DNA of 64,000 bases from Halioglobus sp. (GTDB taxonomy: Bacteria; Pseudomonadota; Gammaproteobacteria; Pseudomonadales; Halieaceae): assembly GCA_020443425.1 (NCBI GenBank), contig JAGRIE010000017.1, positions 1 through 64,000 on the forward strand, in the 5' to 3' direction. Positions 52,669 through 62,584 of this stretch are shown one piece after another. The position numbers and the translations under genes were made by a program. Each line of letters begins with the position of its first letter. Within the stretch, counting starts at the first letter, position 1. The notes beneath the pieces are model-generated. The model was given only the letters and a program-made list of their open reading frames with translations. It ran no database searches and was not told where the DNA came from.

Positions 52669-53630
52669 TGGATAGCGCGGCAAACTCGGTATTGGCGCTG
52701 TCCGGCGGGGTCGGGGGAGCGAAGCTTGCGCTGGGGCTGGCCGATGTACTGGCGCCGGGGCAACTGCATGTCATGGTGAATACCGGTGACGATTTCCAGC
52801 ATCTCGGGCTGCATATCTGCCCCGATATCGACACGCTGCTGTACACCCTGTCCGGAAATGCCAATGCGGCCCAGGGCTGGGGCCTGGAGGGCGAGAGCTG
52901 GCATGTGATGGACGCGCTGGCGCGGCTCGGGGGCGATACCTGGTTTCGCCTCGGCGACCAGGACCTGGCAACCCACTTGCGACGCACTGCCCTGCTGGCA
53001 CAGGGTGACAACCTGCTGCAGGTTACGGATCTGCTGGCCAGGCAGTTGGGGATAGCCAGCCACATTCACCCCATGTGTGACAGCGCGGTGCGCACGACGG
53101 TGCACTGCGAGGACCGGGACCTGCCGTTCCAGCACTACTTTGTGAAAGAGCAGTGCGCGCCTGCGGTCACCGGTTTCAGTTTTGCAGGCATTGCAGACGC
53201 CTGCCCCAATGAACGTGTGATGGCGCTGCTGGACAGCGGCGCCGTCTCGGCAGTCATCGTCTGCCCCTCAAACCCCTTTGTCAGTATCGACCCTATCCTG
53301 CAGGTCCCCGGGTTGTGGCAGGCATTGCGTGATGCGCCCGTCCCGGTGATTCTGGTGTCGCCGATTGTGGCGGGGCTGGCGCTTAAGGGCCCGGCGGCAA
53401 AAATGATGGCCGAACTGGCGGTGCCTGTCACCGCACGGGGTGTCGCGCAACACTACTGCGAACAGTATCCCGGCCTGCTGGACTGCTTCGTAATCGACGA
53501 CAGTGACGCTACACTGGCGTCGGATATTGCAGCGCTGGGTGTGGAGGTCGCGGTGACACCGACAATTATGAAAAGCAGGGAAGACAAACAACAGCTGGCG
53601 CGCTCGGTGCTGGCGCTGGCCGGAGTCTGA
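52668..53630 (+). CDS. cofD: 2-phospho-L-lactate (or related) transferase CofD/FbiA
   Basis: The 320-residue product matches CofD/FbiA, which joins the activated side-chain precursor to the deazaflavin Fo, giving F420-0 or dehydro-F420-0. The GTP/Fo-binding N-terminus reads ALSGGVGGAKLALGLADVL, followed by VMVNTGDDFQHLGLHICPDID and SGNANAAQGWGLEGES. The late APVIL-like segment DAPVPVILVSPIVAGLALKGP fits too. Its ATG shares a base with the cofE stop (TGATG), so translation is coupled. Confidence 0.95.
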   Translation: MDSAANSVLALSGGVGGAKLALGLADVLAPGQLHVMVNTGDDFQHLGLHICPDIDTLLYTLSGNANAAQGWGLEGESWHVMDALARLGGDTWFRLGDQDLATHLRRTALLAQGDNLLQVTDLLARQLGIASHIHPMCDSAVRTTVHCEDRDLPFQHYFVKEQCAPAVTGFSFAGIADACPNERVMALLDSGAVSAVIVCPSNPFVSIDPILQVPGLWQALRDAPVPVILVSPIVAGLALKGPAAKMMAELAVPVTARGVAQHYCEQYPGLLDCFVIDDSDATLASDIAALGVEVAVTPTIMKSREDKQQLARSVLALAGV

Positions 53631-53635
53631 GGCCG

Positions 53636-54367
53636 GTGGCCAGGGCGCTGTTACCGCTGAAAGACCTGGTGCAGGCGAAGACCCGCCTGGGCGGCCTGCT
53701 GCGCCCCTCGGAACGCCGCGCGCTGGCGCAGGCGATGGCCGAGGATGTGCTGGCGGCGCTGGCCGACCATACGGATATCTCCGGCATCACCCTGGTCTCG
53801 GACGACCCCGGCGCCGGGCTGTTGGCGCAGAAGTATGGCGCTGATTGCTGGTCGGAGGCGTCGCTGGGGTGTCGCGGCCTCAACCCCCTGATACAGCGTG
53901 CCAGTGCGCGCTTGCTGGACAGCAAAGAGCAGCGGCTGCTGGTGATGCACTGCGACCTGCCGCTATTGACGGGGCGGGATATCAGTGCGGTGCTCGATCA
54001 TCAGCGCCGACTGCAGGGACTGGTTATCGCCTGTGATCGGCAGGGCAGCGGCACCAACCTGCTCGCATTTGGCGCCGACAGCGTGCCAGAGTTTTGTTTT
54101 GGGCTGGATAGCTGTGCCGGTCACGAGGCAAGCGCGCACAGGGCTGGTTTCGCCGTTGAAATACTGCAAAGATCAGGAATCGCAACCGATGTGGACGAGC
54201 CGGCGGATTTGCAGTGTGTTATGGAGCATCTGCATTCACTACCGGGCAGCCACACGGCCGCGCTGCTGTACAACACCGAGCTCGGTGGCCGCATTGGCTT
54301 GGCCCTGGCGACGATGGCAGGTACTGCGACGACAGTGGATGGGATAAACAGAGGATTGGTTAGCTGA
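53636..54367 (+). CDS. cofC: guanylyltransferase CofC/FbiD
   Basis: The 243-residue product begins with GTG five bases after the cofD stop. It has the CofC nucleotidyltransferase pattern: ALLPLKDLVQAKTRLGGLL, LVSDDPGAGLLAQKYGADCW, MHCDLPLLTGRDI and GSGTNLLAFG. The enzyme activates 2-phospholactate, phosphoenolpyruvate or 3-phosphoglycerate with GTP, depending on lineage; the residues that decide were not assessed. It shares one base with fbiC. Confidence 0.92.
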   Translation: MARALLPLKDLVQAKTRLGGLLRPSERRALAQAMAEDVLAALADHTDISGITLVSDDPGAGLLAQKYGADCWSEASLGCRGLNPLIQRASARLLDSKEQRLLVMHCDLPLLTGRDISAVLDHQRRLQGLVIACDRQGSGTNLLAFGADSVPEFCFGLDSCAGHEASAHRAGFAVEILQRSGIATDVDEPADLQCVMEHLHSLPGSHTAALLYNTELGGRIGLALATMAGTATTVDGINRGLVS

Positions 54368-56910
54368 TGTCGAACTGGCATGCATTACAGCAGCAGGTGT
54401 TGGAGGGCTCATCCCCGAGCCGGCAGCAGGCACTGGCGCTGGCAGGGATGGATGATACGGCAGCGCTGGCGGCTGTCGCAGCAGTGCTGCGCGACCGCGG
54501 CCACGGCAATGTCATCACTTATTCGCGCAAAGTGTTTATCCCCCTGACACACCTGTGCCGCGACGTCTGCCACTACTGCACCTTCGCACGCACACCGAAA
54601 AAGATCGAGCAGCCTTACATGCCGGTCGAGGATGTGCTCGACCTGTGTCGCCAGGGTGCCGCAATGGGTTGCCAGGAGGCGCTGTTCACACTGGGTGAAA
54701 AGCCCGAATTGCGCTACAGCGCCGCGCGCAGGGCACTGGCGGAGATGGGCTTTGCCAGCACGCTCGACTATGTGCAGGAGGTGGCTCGGCGGGTGTTGTC
54801 GGAGACCGGGCTACTGCCGCATATCAATGCCGGCTGTATGGACGCCGCGGAGATCGCCGGGCTGCGCAAGGTCAGTGCCTCGATGGGGATCATGCTGGAA
54901 TCGGCCAGTGAACGCCTGTGCCAGAAGGGGATGCCGCATTACGGTTCCCCTGACAAGGCGCCGGCGCGTCGCCTGCAGACCATGGCGCTGGCCGGTGAGG
55001 CGGCCGTGCCCTTCACCTCCGGCATCCTGATCGGCATTGGCGAGACCCGCCGCGAGCGTATTGAATCGCTGCTCGAATTGCGTTCACTGCATGAACAGTA
55101 CGGTCACCTGCAGGAAGTCATTATCCAGAATTTTCGTGCCAAGCCCGGCACGTTGATGTCCGCGGCGCCCGAGCCCGACCTCAACGAATTGCTTTGGACC
55201 ATCGCGGTTGCGCGCATTGTGTTCGGGGCCTCCATGAATATTCAGGCGCCACCCAATCTCAGCCCGGGTGTCCTGCCGCAGTTGGTGGCGGCGGGTATCA
55301 ATGACTGGGGCGGTGTATCGCCACTGACGCCGGACTACGTCAACCCGGAGGCGCCCTGGCCGCATCTGGAGCGGTTGGCAAACGAGACCGCCGCCGCAGG
55401 CAAGTTTCTGGAACAGCGGCTGACGGTGTACCCGGCCTATGTCACCGCGGGTGAGCGCTGGCTGGACGACGCTGTGCACACGGCGGTGATGCGCCACAGT
55501 GACAGTGCCGGTTTCGCACGGCGGGACAGCTGGGTGCCCGGGGAGGACCACGCGGTGCCCGCCGTCGAATCGCAGTTGCTGGCGCAACTGCCCCCGGATG
55601 AAGCCGTTTCGGCGGACGTCCGCGATATCGTCGAGCGCTGCCGCCGGACAGGGGACCTGGCCGAGGCGGATGTCGCCCGCCTGTTCACCGTGCGCGGGCT
55701 GGATTTCTCGTATGTGGTGGCCGAAGCCAATCGCTTGCGCCAGGCCGTCAACGGCGACACTGTCAGCTATGTTGTGAACCGCAATATCAATTACACCAAT
55801 GTGTGTTATTTCAAATGCCAGTTCTGCGCCTTTTCAAAAGGTAAGCAGAGCGAGAACCTGCGCGGCAGGCCCTACGATATCAGCGGTGAGGATATTGCAC
55901 AGCGCTGTATCGAGGCCTGGGAGCGCGGGGCCACCGAGGTCTGTATGCAGGGGGGCATCCACCCCGACTACACCGGCCAGACCTATCTCGATATTGTGCG
56001 CACCGTGCGCACGGTGACGCCGGCCATGCACATCCATGCTTTCTCGCCGCTGGAAGTGTGGCAGGGTGCCGCCACTTCAGGTGTCAGCGTGCCGGTGTTC
56101 CTGCAGCAGTTGCGCGACGCAGGGCTCAACACGCTACCGGGCACGGCTGCGGAGATTCTGCACGACGATGTGCGCGCCAGCCTGTGCCCGGACAAGCTCA
56201 ATACGGCGCAGTGGCTGGAGGTGATGGCAGCGACGCATGATGCCGGCCTGCGCACCACGGCGACCATCATGTACGGGCATATCGACAGGCCGCAGCACTG
56301 GGCCAGCCACCTGTTGCATATCCGCGCCCTGCAGCAGCGCACCGGTGGCTTTACGGAGTTTGTGCCGCTGCCGTTTGTGCACATGGAAGCGCCGATGTAC
56401 CTCAAGGGCAAGGCCCGTCGCGGGCCGAGTTTTCGCGAGGCCGTGTTGATGCACGCGGTGGCGCGACTGGTGTTCCACGGCCTGATAGACAATATCCAGG
56501 CGTCCTGGGTGAAGATGGGCCGCGAGGGCGTTGCCGCCTGCCTGAACGCCGGGGTCAATGATCTCGGCGGTTCACTGATGAACGAGAGTATCACCCGCGC
56601 CGCCGGTTCCGGCCACGGCCAGGAGTGGGCGCCCGCCCAGATGGAGGCACAGATTCGCGCCGCCGGTCGCCGGCCGCGGATGCGCACCACGCTGTATGCC
56701 GATGCAGACCCGCAGCGTCGCGAAGCGGCGTTCGCCGCAGCGCCACTGGTAGAGGTGACCGGTGCCTCGGCCGGCAAGCTACAGCGCAGCAAGCGCATTG
56801 CAGGGTCGGCGCTGGAGTCGTCTCTCCAGGGCCTGCCCATGACCTGGGTGCAGTCGCCGCACGATGCCACTGTTTACGAGAGTGTGGTATTGATGGCGGC
56901 CTGTAATTGA
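54367..56910 (+). CDS. fbiC: bifunctional Fo synthase FbiC (CofG-CofH fusion)
   Basis: The 847-residue product fuses two radical-SAM enzymes that make the deazaflavin Fo from tyrosine and the riboflavin precursor 5-amino-6-ribitylamino-uracil. The CofG half has CRDVCHYC (C64, C68, C71) in [18 protein letters not shown]; the CofH half has CYFKCQFC (C480, C484, C487) in [15 protein letters not shown]. Both are the CxxxCxxC cluster motif. Length and order match FbiC of actinobacteria (about 850), not the separate archaeal CofG and CofH. The ATG overlaps the cofC stop by one base. Confidence 0.97.
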   Translation: MSNWHALQQQVLEGSSPSRQQALALAGMDDTAALAAVAAVLRDRGHGNVITYSRKVFIPLTHLCRDVCHYCTFARTPKKIEQPYMPVEDVLDLCRQGAAMGCQEALFTLGEKPELRYSAARRALAEMGFASTLDYVQEVARRVLSETGLLPHINAGCMDAAEIAGLRKVSASMGIMLESASERLCQKGMPHYGSPDKAPARRLQTMALAGEAAVPFTSGILIGIGETRRERIESLLELRSLHEQYGHLQEVIIQNFRAKPGTLMSAAPEPDLNELLWTIAVARIVFGASMNIQAPPNLSPGVLPQLVAAGINDWGGVSPLTPDYVNPEAPWPHLERLANETAAAGKFLEQRLTVYPAYVTAGERWLDDAVHTAVMRHSDSAGFARRDSWVPGEDHAVPAVESQLLAQLPPDEAVSADVRDIVERCRRTGDLAEADVARLFTVRGLDFSYVVAEANRLRQAVNGDTVSYVVNRNINYTNVCYFKCQFCAFSKGKQSENLRGRPYDISGEDIAQRCIEAWERGATEVCMQGGIHPDYTGQTYLDIVRTVRTVTPAMHIHAFSPLEVWQGAATSGVSVPVFLQQLRDAGLNTLPGTAAEILHDDVRASLCPDKLNTAQWLEVMAATHDAGLRTTATIMYGHIDRPQHWASHLLHIRALQQRTGGFTEFVPLPFVHMEAPMYLKGKARRGPSFREAVLMHAVARLVFHGLIDNIQASWVKMGREGVAACLNAGVNDLGGSLMNESITRAAGSGHGQEWAPAQMEAQIRAAGRRPRMRTTLYADADPQRREAAFAAAPLVEVTGASAGKLQRSKRIAGSALESSLQGLPMTWVQSPHDATVYESVVLMAACN

Positions 56911-56927
56911 CCGGGTGCTGCGGCTGG

Positions 56928-57617
56928 ATGAGCAGCGGCAGAACCATCGACCTGGAGCCGAGCTGGCAGCTCGCCCTCGCGGACGAATTCCAGCGCCCGT
57001 ATATGGAGGAGCTGCGCGCTTTCCTGCTGGCGCAGAAACGTGCCGGTAAGCGCATATTTCCCAAGGGCAGCGAGTTTTTCAGTGCCTTTCGCCACACGCC
57101 CCTGCACAGGGTCAAGGTGGTTATCCTGGGGCAGGATCCTTATCACGGCGAGGGGCAGGCCCACGGCCTGTGCTTCTCAGTGCAACCCGGCGTTGCCGTG
57201 CCGCCCTCCCTGCAGAATATCTACAAGGAATTGCACGCCGAGTTGGGGCTGCCGATTGCCAGGCACGGCCATCTCACCGCCTGGGCCGACCAGGGGGTGT
57301 TGCTGCTGAACAGCGTGCTGTCAGTCGAAAGCGGCCGCGCGGCCTCGCATCAGGGCAAGGCCTGGGAGACCTTCACCGACCGCGTGATCGAGGTCATCAA
57401 CGAGCAGCGTGAAGGCGTGGTGTTCATGCTGTGGGGCAGCTATGCCCAGCGCAAGGGTGCCATGATTGACCGCCGGCGGCACTGCGTACTGAAAGCCCCC
57501 CATCCCTCGCCGCTGAGCGCGCACCGCGGTTTTTTCGGCTGTGGGCATTTTATCGCGGCCAATCGCTATCTGGAGGCGCGGGGCCAGGCCCCGATCGACT
57601 GGCGACTGCCTGAGTGA
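56928..57617 (+). CDS. ung: uracil-DNA glycosylase, family 1
   Basis: The 229-residue enzyme removes uracil from DNA. The water-activating motif GQDPYHGEG is at residues 69-76 (D70), with the second motif [14 protein letters not shown] near residue 195 and [13 protein letters not shown] between. ATG 56928 begins 17 bp after fbiC, so it may be read through from the F420 operon; a TTG start at 56907 is rejected as it would overlap fbiC. It is convergent with ygfZ. Confidence 0.96.
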   Translation: MSSGRTIDLEPSWQLALADEFQRPYMEELRAFLLAQKRAGKRIFPKGSEFFSAFRHTPLHRVKVVILGQDPYHGEGQAHGLCFSVQPGVAVPPSLQNIYKELHAELGLPIARHGHLTAWADQGVLLLNSVLSVESGRAASHQGKAWETFTDRVIEVINEQREGVVFMLWGSYAQRKGAMIDRRRHCVLKAPHPSPLSAHRGFFGCGHFIAANRYLEARGQAPIDWRLPE

Positions 57618-57651
57618 CGGCTCAGGTGCAGGGCGAGCGCCCCGCGGCGGC

Positions 57652-58644
57652 TCAGTCTGTCGCCACCGGGTACGGCAGTTGCAGCAATGTCAGGGCAGGG
57701 CCGTTAGCGGCGCCCAGCCGCAAGCCGTTGTCGAGGCTGGCGGTGATGGCCGATACCAGCAGTACCGTTTCTCCACGTGACTCTGCGCTGTTCACAACGC
57801 TGCCGACGCTCTGGGCCGTGCTCGCGTCGAAAAGCCCGGTGCCTGTTGCGCAGGCCTGTGGCGGGGTGATGTTGCCGGTGCAGGCCCGGCGCTTGGACTT
57901 GCCCAGGTAATGCAGGCGCGCAATCACTTCCTGCCCGGTGTAGCAGCCTTTTTTGAAACTGATATGGCCGGTCAGGTCGTAATTGAGAACCTGGGGTACA
58001 AACTCGCCGACAGTGGCGGATTCGATACGGGCGACTCCGGCGCGAATCTGTTGTGCTCGCCAGTCGGCTTCTGTCGCCTGCGGCATCGCCGCTGTCATCG
58101 CGGCGAGGTAGTCACCACTGGCCTGTTGCTGTAGAAAACACTCGAAGTGGCTACCCTGTTCATCCGTCTGCACCAGTGTAAACGTGTCGGTGCAGACAGC
58201 GCCGAAGCGCTCCGTCGGGACCTCGCCGAAAATCGCCCGCAGGGCGGCGGCGGCTCCTGCTCCCCACACCGCAACGGTCGTATGCGATTCGCTGTCGGCA
58301 TCAATGCTGGCCTTGGAGAAAATAATGTACTTGCCGAACGAAGTCGCACTCTGCTGGCGGATATCGCGACGCAGGCGCAGGGCGACATGCTCCGGCGCCA
58401 CCTCAAACAACAGGAAATCGCAGATGACCCGGCCCTGAGGTGTGCAGAACAGGCCCGGCGCCGCATGCAGGGCGTCGACCTTGCGCGTGTCGCATGTGGT
58501 CTGTCCCTGCAGGAATTTCAGTGTATCGGGGCCCGAAATGTGGAGGAGGGCCTCCTGTTCCAGTGGAGCGAATTGACAATTCAAGTGCGAGTACCTCGTG
58601 ACAAGTTCGCCAATAATAGGCCCTGTCTGTCGCTGTGTCAGCAC
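57652..58644 (-). CDS. ygfZ: folate-binding Fe-S cluster maturation protein YgfZ
   Basis: The product is a glycine-cleavage T-protein-like, tetrahydrofolate-binding factor that aids maturation or repair of some iron-sulphur enzymes. The family signature KGCYTGQEVIARLHYLG is intact near residue 233-249, and the N-domain has ALLHISGPDTLKFLQGQTT. From GTG 58644 it is 330 residues (E. coli YgfZ is 326); a TTG at 58584 with GAGG nine bases upstream is an alternative start giving 310. It is divergent from sdhE-ygfX, the conserved arrangement. Confidence 0.94.
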   Translation of the reverse strand: MLTQRQTGPIIGELVTRYSHLNCQFAPLEQEALLHISGPDTLKFLQGQTTCDTRKVDALHAAPGLFCTPQGRVICDFLLFEVAPEHVALRLRRDIRQQSATSFGKYIIFSKASIDADSESHTTVAVWGAGAAAALRAIFGEVPTERFGAVCTDTFTLVQTDEQGSHFECFLQQQASGDYLAAMTAAMPQATEADWRAQQIRAGVARIESATVGEFVPQVLNYDLTGHISFKKGCYTGQEVIARLHYLGKSKRRACTGNITPPQACATGTGLFDASTAQSVGSVVNSAESRGETVLLVSAITASLDNGLRLGAANGPALTLLQLPYPVATD

Positions 58645-58730
58645 CGTGCGGCAATAACTAATGGGGCCGCCGGATGATTAAGACGATATACTGCCCGCAA
58701 CTGATGAAGCGGACAGGTAGACGCACGGGT

Positions 58731-58997
58731 ATGGTAGAACGCGAAGAACTCAATCGTATGCGTTGGGCGGCGCGACGCGGTATGTTGGAACTGGATCTGG
58801 TTCTGGAACCGTTTGTCACCGAGCGTTACGCGCAGTTGGACGACACGGACCGGCAGCGTTTCCAGCAATTGATGCTATGCGAGGACCAGGATCTCTTCGT
58901 GTGGTTCATGCAGCGGGTGGAGCCGGACGACGAGGAGCTGAAGCCAATTGTCCGCCAGATACTCCAGTTCTCCCGCGCTCAGGCTGAGGATAGGTGA
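58731..58997 (+). CDS. sdhE: FAD assembly factor SdhE
   Basis: The 88-residue product has the SdhE/CptB signature RRGMLELDLVLEPF (Gly17 in the essential RGxxE motif), followed by FQQLMLCEDQDLFVWFM. SdhE promotes covalent attachment of FAD to succinate dehydrogenase SdhA. The ATG at 58731 is the start; the longer frame from 58674 is not supported. It overlaps ygfX by 50 bp if that gene starts at its upstream TTG. Confidence 0.95.
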   Translation: MVEREELNRMRWAARRGMLELDLVLEPFVTERYAQLDDTDRQRFQQLMLCEDQDLFVWFMQRVEPDDEELKPIVRQILQFSRAQAEDR

Positions 58998-59370
58998 CTC
59001 GCGGCTGCGGGCGACACTGTACATAGCGCTGTGCGGGGTGACGCTATACGCCCTGTGGTGTATTGCCGCCCGCGGGTATCTGCTGCCTGTCATAGTGCTC
59101 ACACCACTGGCGACATGTCTGCTGTGGCGGCTGCGACGAGACCCGCACACGGGCACTGAGCTTTGCTGGCGGGAGGGGTGCTGGCTCTTGCAACGAGGTG
59201 ACCGGCAGTGGGTGATCGAGCCCAGTGCGCGCAGTACCGCGACGCGGTGGGTTGTCTATCTCGCGTTCAGCTACCTGGCAGATGGCCGCACAGGCCAGCT
59301 CTGGCTGTATGCAGATAGTAGCTGCCCCGTGCAACTGCGCCGACTGCGCGTGCGGGTGGCGCTGTTGTGA
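58948..59370 (+). CDS. ygfX: YgfX/CptA-family membrane protein
   Basis: The 140-residue product has two close N-terminal membrane segments (about residues 22-38 and 43-58) and a soluble C-terminal part with CWLLQRGDRQWVIEPS and TGQLWLYADSSCPVQLRRLRV. The spacing and QLWL.ADS pattern match YgfX, the partner of SdhE; in E. coli it was described as an inhibitor of cell division. The only upstream start codon is TTG 58948, which overlaps sdhE by 50 bp; no ATG or GTG precedes the first membrane segment, so the start is uncertain. Confidence 0.8.
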   Translation: MSARYSSSPALRLRIGDSRLRATLYIALCGVTLYALWCIAARGYLLPVIVLTPLATCLLWRLRRDPHTGTELCWREGCWLLQRGDRQWVIEPSARSTATRWVVYLAFSYLADGRTGQLWLYADSSCPVQLRRLRVRVALL

Positions 59371-59421
59371 GGGGGTAGCGCGAGTGTCCTGGCGGCGTGG
59401 GTGGCGGTCGCAGCCGCCGGC

Positions 59422-61026
59422 TCAGGCCGGCGGGCGCGGACAGTTGTCCGGGCGCAGGATGGTGTCCAGCGCCTGCGGCAGCAACTCGGGGTAGTCCAGT
59501 GTGTAGTGCAGGCCGCGGCTCTCCTTGCGGGAGATTGCGCAGCGGATCATCAATTCGGCAACCATGGCGAGGTTGCGCAGTTCCAGCAGGTCATTGCTGA
59601 CCTTGTAGTTGCCGTAGTACTCGGCGATCTCGGTTTGCAGCAGCTGCACTCTGTGCAGGGCGCGCTGCAGGCGTTTATTGGTGCGCACGATACCGACGTA
59701 GTCCCACATAAAACGCCGCAGTTCATCCCAGTTGTGGGAGATGACCACGTCCTCATCCGAGTCTGTCACCTGGCTTTCGTCCCAGCCGGGGGCCGGTCCG
59801 GGCGCGGGTGTGGTGCCGAGGTTTGCGGCGATATGGCTGGCGGCGGACTCCGCATACACAATGCACTCCAGCAGAGAGTTGCTGGCCATGCGGTTGGCGC
59901 CGTGCAGTCCCGTGCAGGAGGCCTCGCCGACAGCGTACAGGCCGCTGACATCTGTGTGGCTGTGCTGGTCCACCACGATGCCGCCGCAGGTGTAATGCGC
60001 CGCAGGCACGACCGGAATCGGCTCGGCGCTGATATCGATGCCGAACTCCTCACACTGCGCCATCACTGTCGGGAAGTGGCTCTGCAGGAAGTCCCGGGGC
60101 TTGTGCGAAATATCCAGAAACACGCAGTCGGCACCGAGACGTTTCATCTCGTGATCGATGGCACGAGCGACCACGTCGCGCGGCGCCAACTCGCCACGGT
60201 CATCAAAATTTTGCATAAAGCGCTGCCCGTCGGGCAGCAGCAGGTGGCCACCTTCACCGCGAATGGCTTCGGTGATCAGGAAGGATTTGGCTTTGGGGTG
60301 ATACAGGCAGGTCGGGTGGAACTGGTTGAACTCCAGGTTGGCCACGCGGCACCCCGCGCGCCAGGCCATCGCGACCCCGTCGCCACTGGCGCCGTCGGGA
60401 TTGCTGGTGTACAGGTAGGCTTTGCTGGCGCCACCCGTGGCCAGCACCACGAACCGGGCCTGGAACAGGTCCACGCGGCCGCTGCGCTGATCCAGTATAT
60501 AGGCGCCCTGGCAACGTCCCTGCTCAACCACAAGGTCAACCGCCATGCGGTGGGTGAAAATCTCAATATTGCCTGCGGCGATGGCGCGCTCGGTAAGCAC
60601 TTCGGAAATCGCTCGCCCGGTGCGGTCGGCTGCGTGTATGATGCGCCGGTGACTGTGGCCACCTTCCATCGTCAGGTGGAATTCACGGTCCTGATCACCG
60701 TTTCCCTCCTCGCGAAGATCAAAGTCCACGCCTTGTTCAACCAGCCATTCGACACAGCGGCGACTGTTGCTGACTGTGAATTCCACGGCATCGCGCCGAC
60801 ACAGCCCGGCACCGGCCGCCAGCGTGTCCGCGACATGGGAGTCGACGGTATCCCGGTTGTGCAGGACGGCTGCCATGCCGCCCTGGGCCCAGTAGGTCGA
60901 ACCCTGGTTGAGGTCCGCCTTGGACAGGAGGGCGACCCGACAGTGCTCGGGGAGCCTGAGGGCAAGGCTGAGACCGGCAGCTCCGCTGCCGATAACCAGG
61001 ACATCGTGTTGGTAAGTAGTGGTCAT
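59422..61026 (-). CDS. nadB: L-aspartate oxidase
   Basis: The 534-residue FAD enzyme makes iminoaspartate for NAD synthesis. The FAD loop is [20 protein letters not shown] near the N-terminus, with [18 protein letters not shown]-like [15 protein letters not shown], and the later [13 protein letters not shown] motif typical of NadB. The start ATG at 61024-61026 is clear. It faces rpoE (264 bp between them), the conserved gammaproteobacterial nadB/rpoE head-to-head layout. Confidence 0.97.
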   Translation of the reverse strand: MTTTYQHDVLVIGSGAAGLSLALRLPEHCRVALLSKADLNQGSTYWAQGGMAAVLHNRDTVDSHVADTLAAGAGLCRRDAVEFTVSNSRRCVEWLVEQGVDFDLREEGNGDQDREFHLTMEGGHSHRRIIHAADRTGRAISEVLTERAIAAGNIEIFTHRMAVDLVVEQGRCQGAYILDQRSGRVDLFQARFVVLATGGASKAYLYTSNPDGASGDGVAMAWRAGCRVANLEFNQFHPTCLYHPKAKSFLITEAIRGEGGHLLLPDGQRFMQNFDDRGELAPRDVVARAIDHEMKRLGADCVFLDISHKPRDFLQSHFPTVMAQCEEFGIDISAEPIPVVPAAHYTCGGIVVDQHSHTDVSGLYAVGEASCTGLHGANRMASNSLLECIVYAESAASHIAANLGTTPAPGPAPGWDESQVTDSDEDVVISHNWDELRRFMWDYVGIVRTNKRLQRALHRVQLLQTEIAEYYGNYKVSNDLLELRNLAMVAELMIRCAISRKESRGLHYTLDYPELLPQALDTILRPDNCPRPPA

Positions 61027-61150
61027 GGCGCTCAGTGCTTGCCGCGTTGGGGGGTGAAATATATGATGCCGCTCAAAGACTTAGCTTTTGCTAATGACAA
61101 TCCAGTGGAGTATATACGACCTCGTGGTGAATACGAAAACAATCCGCAGC

Positions 61151-61178
61151 GGAACTTTTACGCCACCACGTCCTCTTA
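61151..61178 (+). promoter_or_regulatory. sigma-E-type autoregulatory promoter of rpoE
   Basis: GGAACTT (61151-61157) and TCTTA (61174-61178) are 16 bp apart, an almost exact match to the sigma-E consensus GGAACTT-N16-TCTGA. It lies 112 bp before the rpoE GTG, inside the nadB/rpoE divergent region, as expected for an autoregulated ECF sigma operon. Confidence 0.8.
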
Positions 61179-61290
61179 TCCGGGGCAGACTGAGCCCGGC
61201 GCGAACTAAGTTGGATTTTTGTTGTCCATTAGGGCAGAGCAGTGCATCGATTGGCCGAGTCGTGTCAGGTGCTAGGGAGGGGAACCAGAC

Positions 61291-61878
61291 GTGACAGCTG
61301 CGGTGACGGACCAGCAACTTGTCGCCCGTGTGCAAAAAGGTGATTCGAGAGCGTTTGACCTGCTGGTGTTGAAGTACCAGCACAAGATATTCGGCTTGAT
61401 CAGCCGTTACGTGCGCGATGCTGATGAAGTGCAGGATGTGGCGCAGGAGGCCTTTATCAAGGCGTACAGGGCTCTGCCGAATTTCAGGGGGGACAGCGCT
61501 TTTTATACATGGCTGTACCGTATCGCCATCAATACGGCGAAGAACTACCTGGTGTCGCGCTCGCGGAGGCCGCCCGGGTCCGACGTGGAGCTTGAGGATG
61601 CCGAGTATCTCGAGGGCGGTGACGGCTTGCGTGAAATTGAGAACCCGGAGAACGCGCTGTTCGGCGCCGAGCTGAAGGCCGTTGTGGAAGGGGCAATCAG
61701 CTCACTGCCGGAGGATTTGCGTACCGCGATCACCCTGCGGGAGTTTGAGGGAATGAGTTATGAGGATATCGCCGACATCATGGACTGCCCGATTGGCACA
61801 GTGCGGTCGAGGATATTCAGGGCGCGGGAGGCGATAGACGCGCTGGTGGGCGAGCAGTTGCACGGCGGCGAGCAGTAG
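61291..61878 (+). CDS. rpoE: RNA polymerase sigma factor RpoE/AlgU
   Basis: The 195-residue ECF sigma factor controls the envelope stress response. Region 2 reads DEVQDVAQEAFIKAYRALPNFRG and region 4 EGMSYEDIADIMDCPIGTVRSRIFRAREAIDAL. It starts with GTG 61291 and an AGGGAGGGG ribosome site. It is followed by the anti-sigma rseA, periplasmic rseB and rseC, the standard order, and has its own sigma-E promoter. Confidence 0.97.
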   Translation: MTAAVTDQQLVARVQKGDSRAFDLLVLKYQHKIFGLISRYVRDADEVQDVAQEAFIKAYRALPNFRGDSAFYTWLYRIAINTAKNYLVSRSRRPPGSDVELEDAEYLEGGDGLREIENPENALFGAELKAVVEGAISSLPEDLRTAITLREFEGMSYEDIADIMDCPIGTVRSRIFRAREAIDALVGEQLHGGEQ

Positions 61879-61970
61879 TCGCGGCGGTTGATCGCCTGCC
61901 GGGCTGATTTACAATTGGAACAATGCGGGATAAATCTCGCAGACTTTGCTGCATAGCGGGAAGGCTCTAG

Positions 61971-62573
61971 ATGATGAACGAAAGACTGCGCGAATCGCTT
62001 TCAGCGGTGATGGACGACGAGGCCAATGAACTCGAGTTGGAGCGGGTGTTGTCGCAACTCAGCAGTAACGGTGAACTGCGGCAGGCCTGGTCGCGCTACC
62101 ATCTGGGGCGCCAGGCGATGCACGGCGACCTGGTGGCGCATCCCGACTGGGATATCTCTGCCAGGGTGCAGGAGGCACTCGGCGGCGCCGCGACCGCGAA
62201 GGAGAGTGTCGGCCAGCGCCTGTTGCGCCCGCTGATCAGTGTCGGTGTGGCGGCGTCCGTGGCGCTTACTGTGGTGGTGGGAGGGCAGCAACTGGCCGGT
62301 CTCGGCGACCCGGCCGCCTATCCCAATGAACAGTCTGTGGCAGCGAGCCCATCGCCGGTCGGGATGCTGAACAGCTTCGGCGCCACCACACTGCAGGCCA
62401 GCTACGGTACACAACAGGCCATTCCGCAACTGCAACCCGTCACCCGTGCCGCCTACGAGGATCTTGCCCGCCAGCGTATGCAGCAGTATATGCAGCAGCA
62501 CGCAGAGCAGGCGGCGCTCAACTCCCCGCAGGGTCTGGTGCCCTTTGCCCGGGTGCCCGAGATACGCGAATAG
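61971..62573 (+). CDS. rseA: anti-sigma-E factor RseA/MucA
   Basis: The 200-residue product has an N-terminal sigma-binding domain (MDDEANELELERVLSQL, WSRYHLGRQAM), one membrane segment at about residues 86-107 and a Gln-rich periplasmic tail. It holds sigma E at the inner membrane until regulated proteolysis by DegS/AlgW and RseP. Two ATGs at 61971 and 61974 are possible; the first is used. The gap to rpoE is 92 bp. Confidence 0.95.
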   Translation: MMNERLRESLSAVMDDEANELELERVLSQLSSNGELRQAWSRYHLGRQAMHGDLVAHPDWDISARVQEALGGAATAKESVGQRLLRPLISVGVAASVALTVVVGGQQLAGLGDPAAYPNEQSVAASPSPVGMLNSFGATTLQASYGTQQAIPQLQPVTRAAYEDLARQRMQQYMQQHAEQAALNSPQGLVPFARVPEIRE

Positions 62574-62584
62574 GCATCTATACT

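Noticed and set aside
59401..61209. 602-codon open frame antisense to nadB
   Set aside because: It is the reverse shadow of a clear nadB gene in GC-rich DNA, has no recognisable domain, and nadB has full motifs on the other strand.
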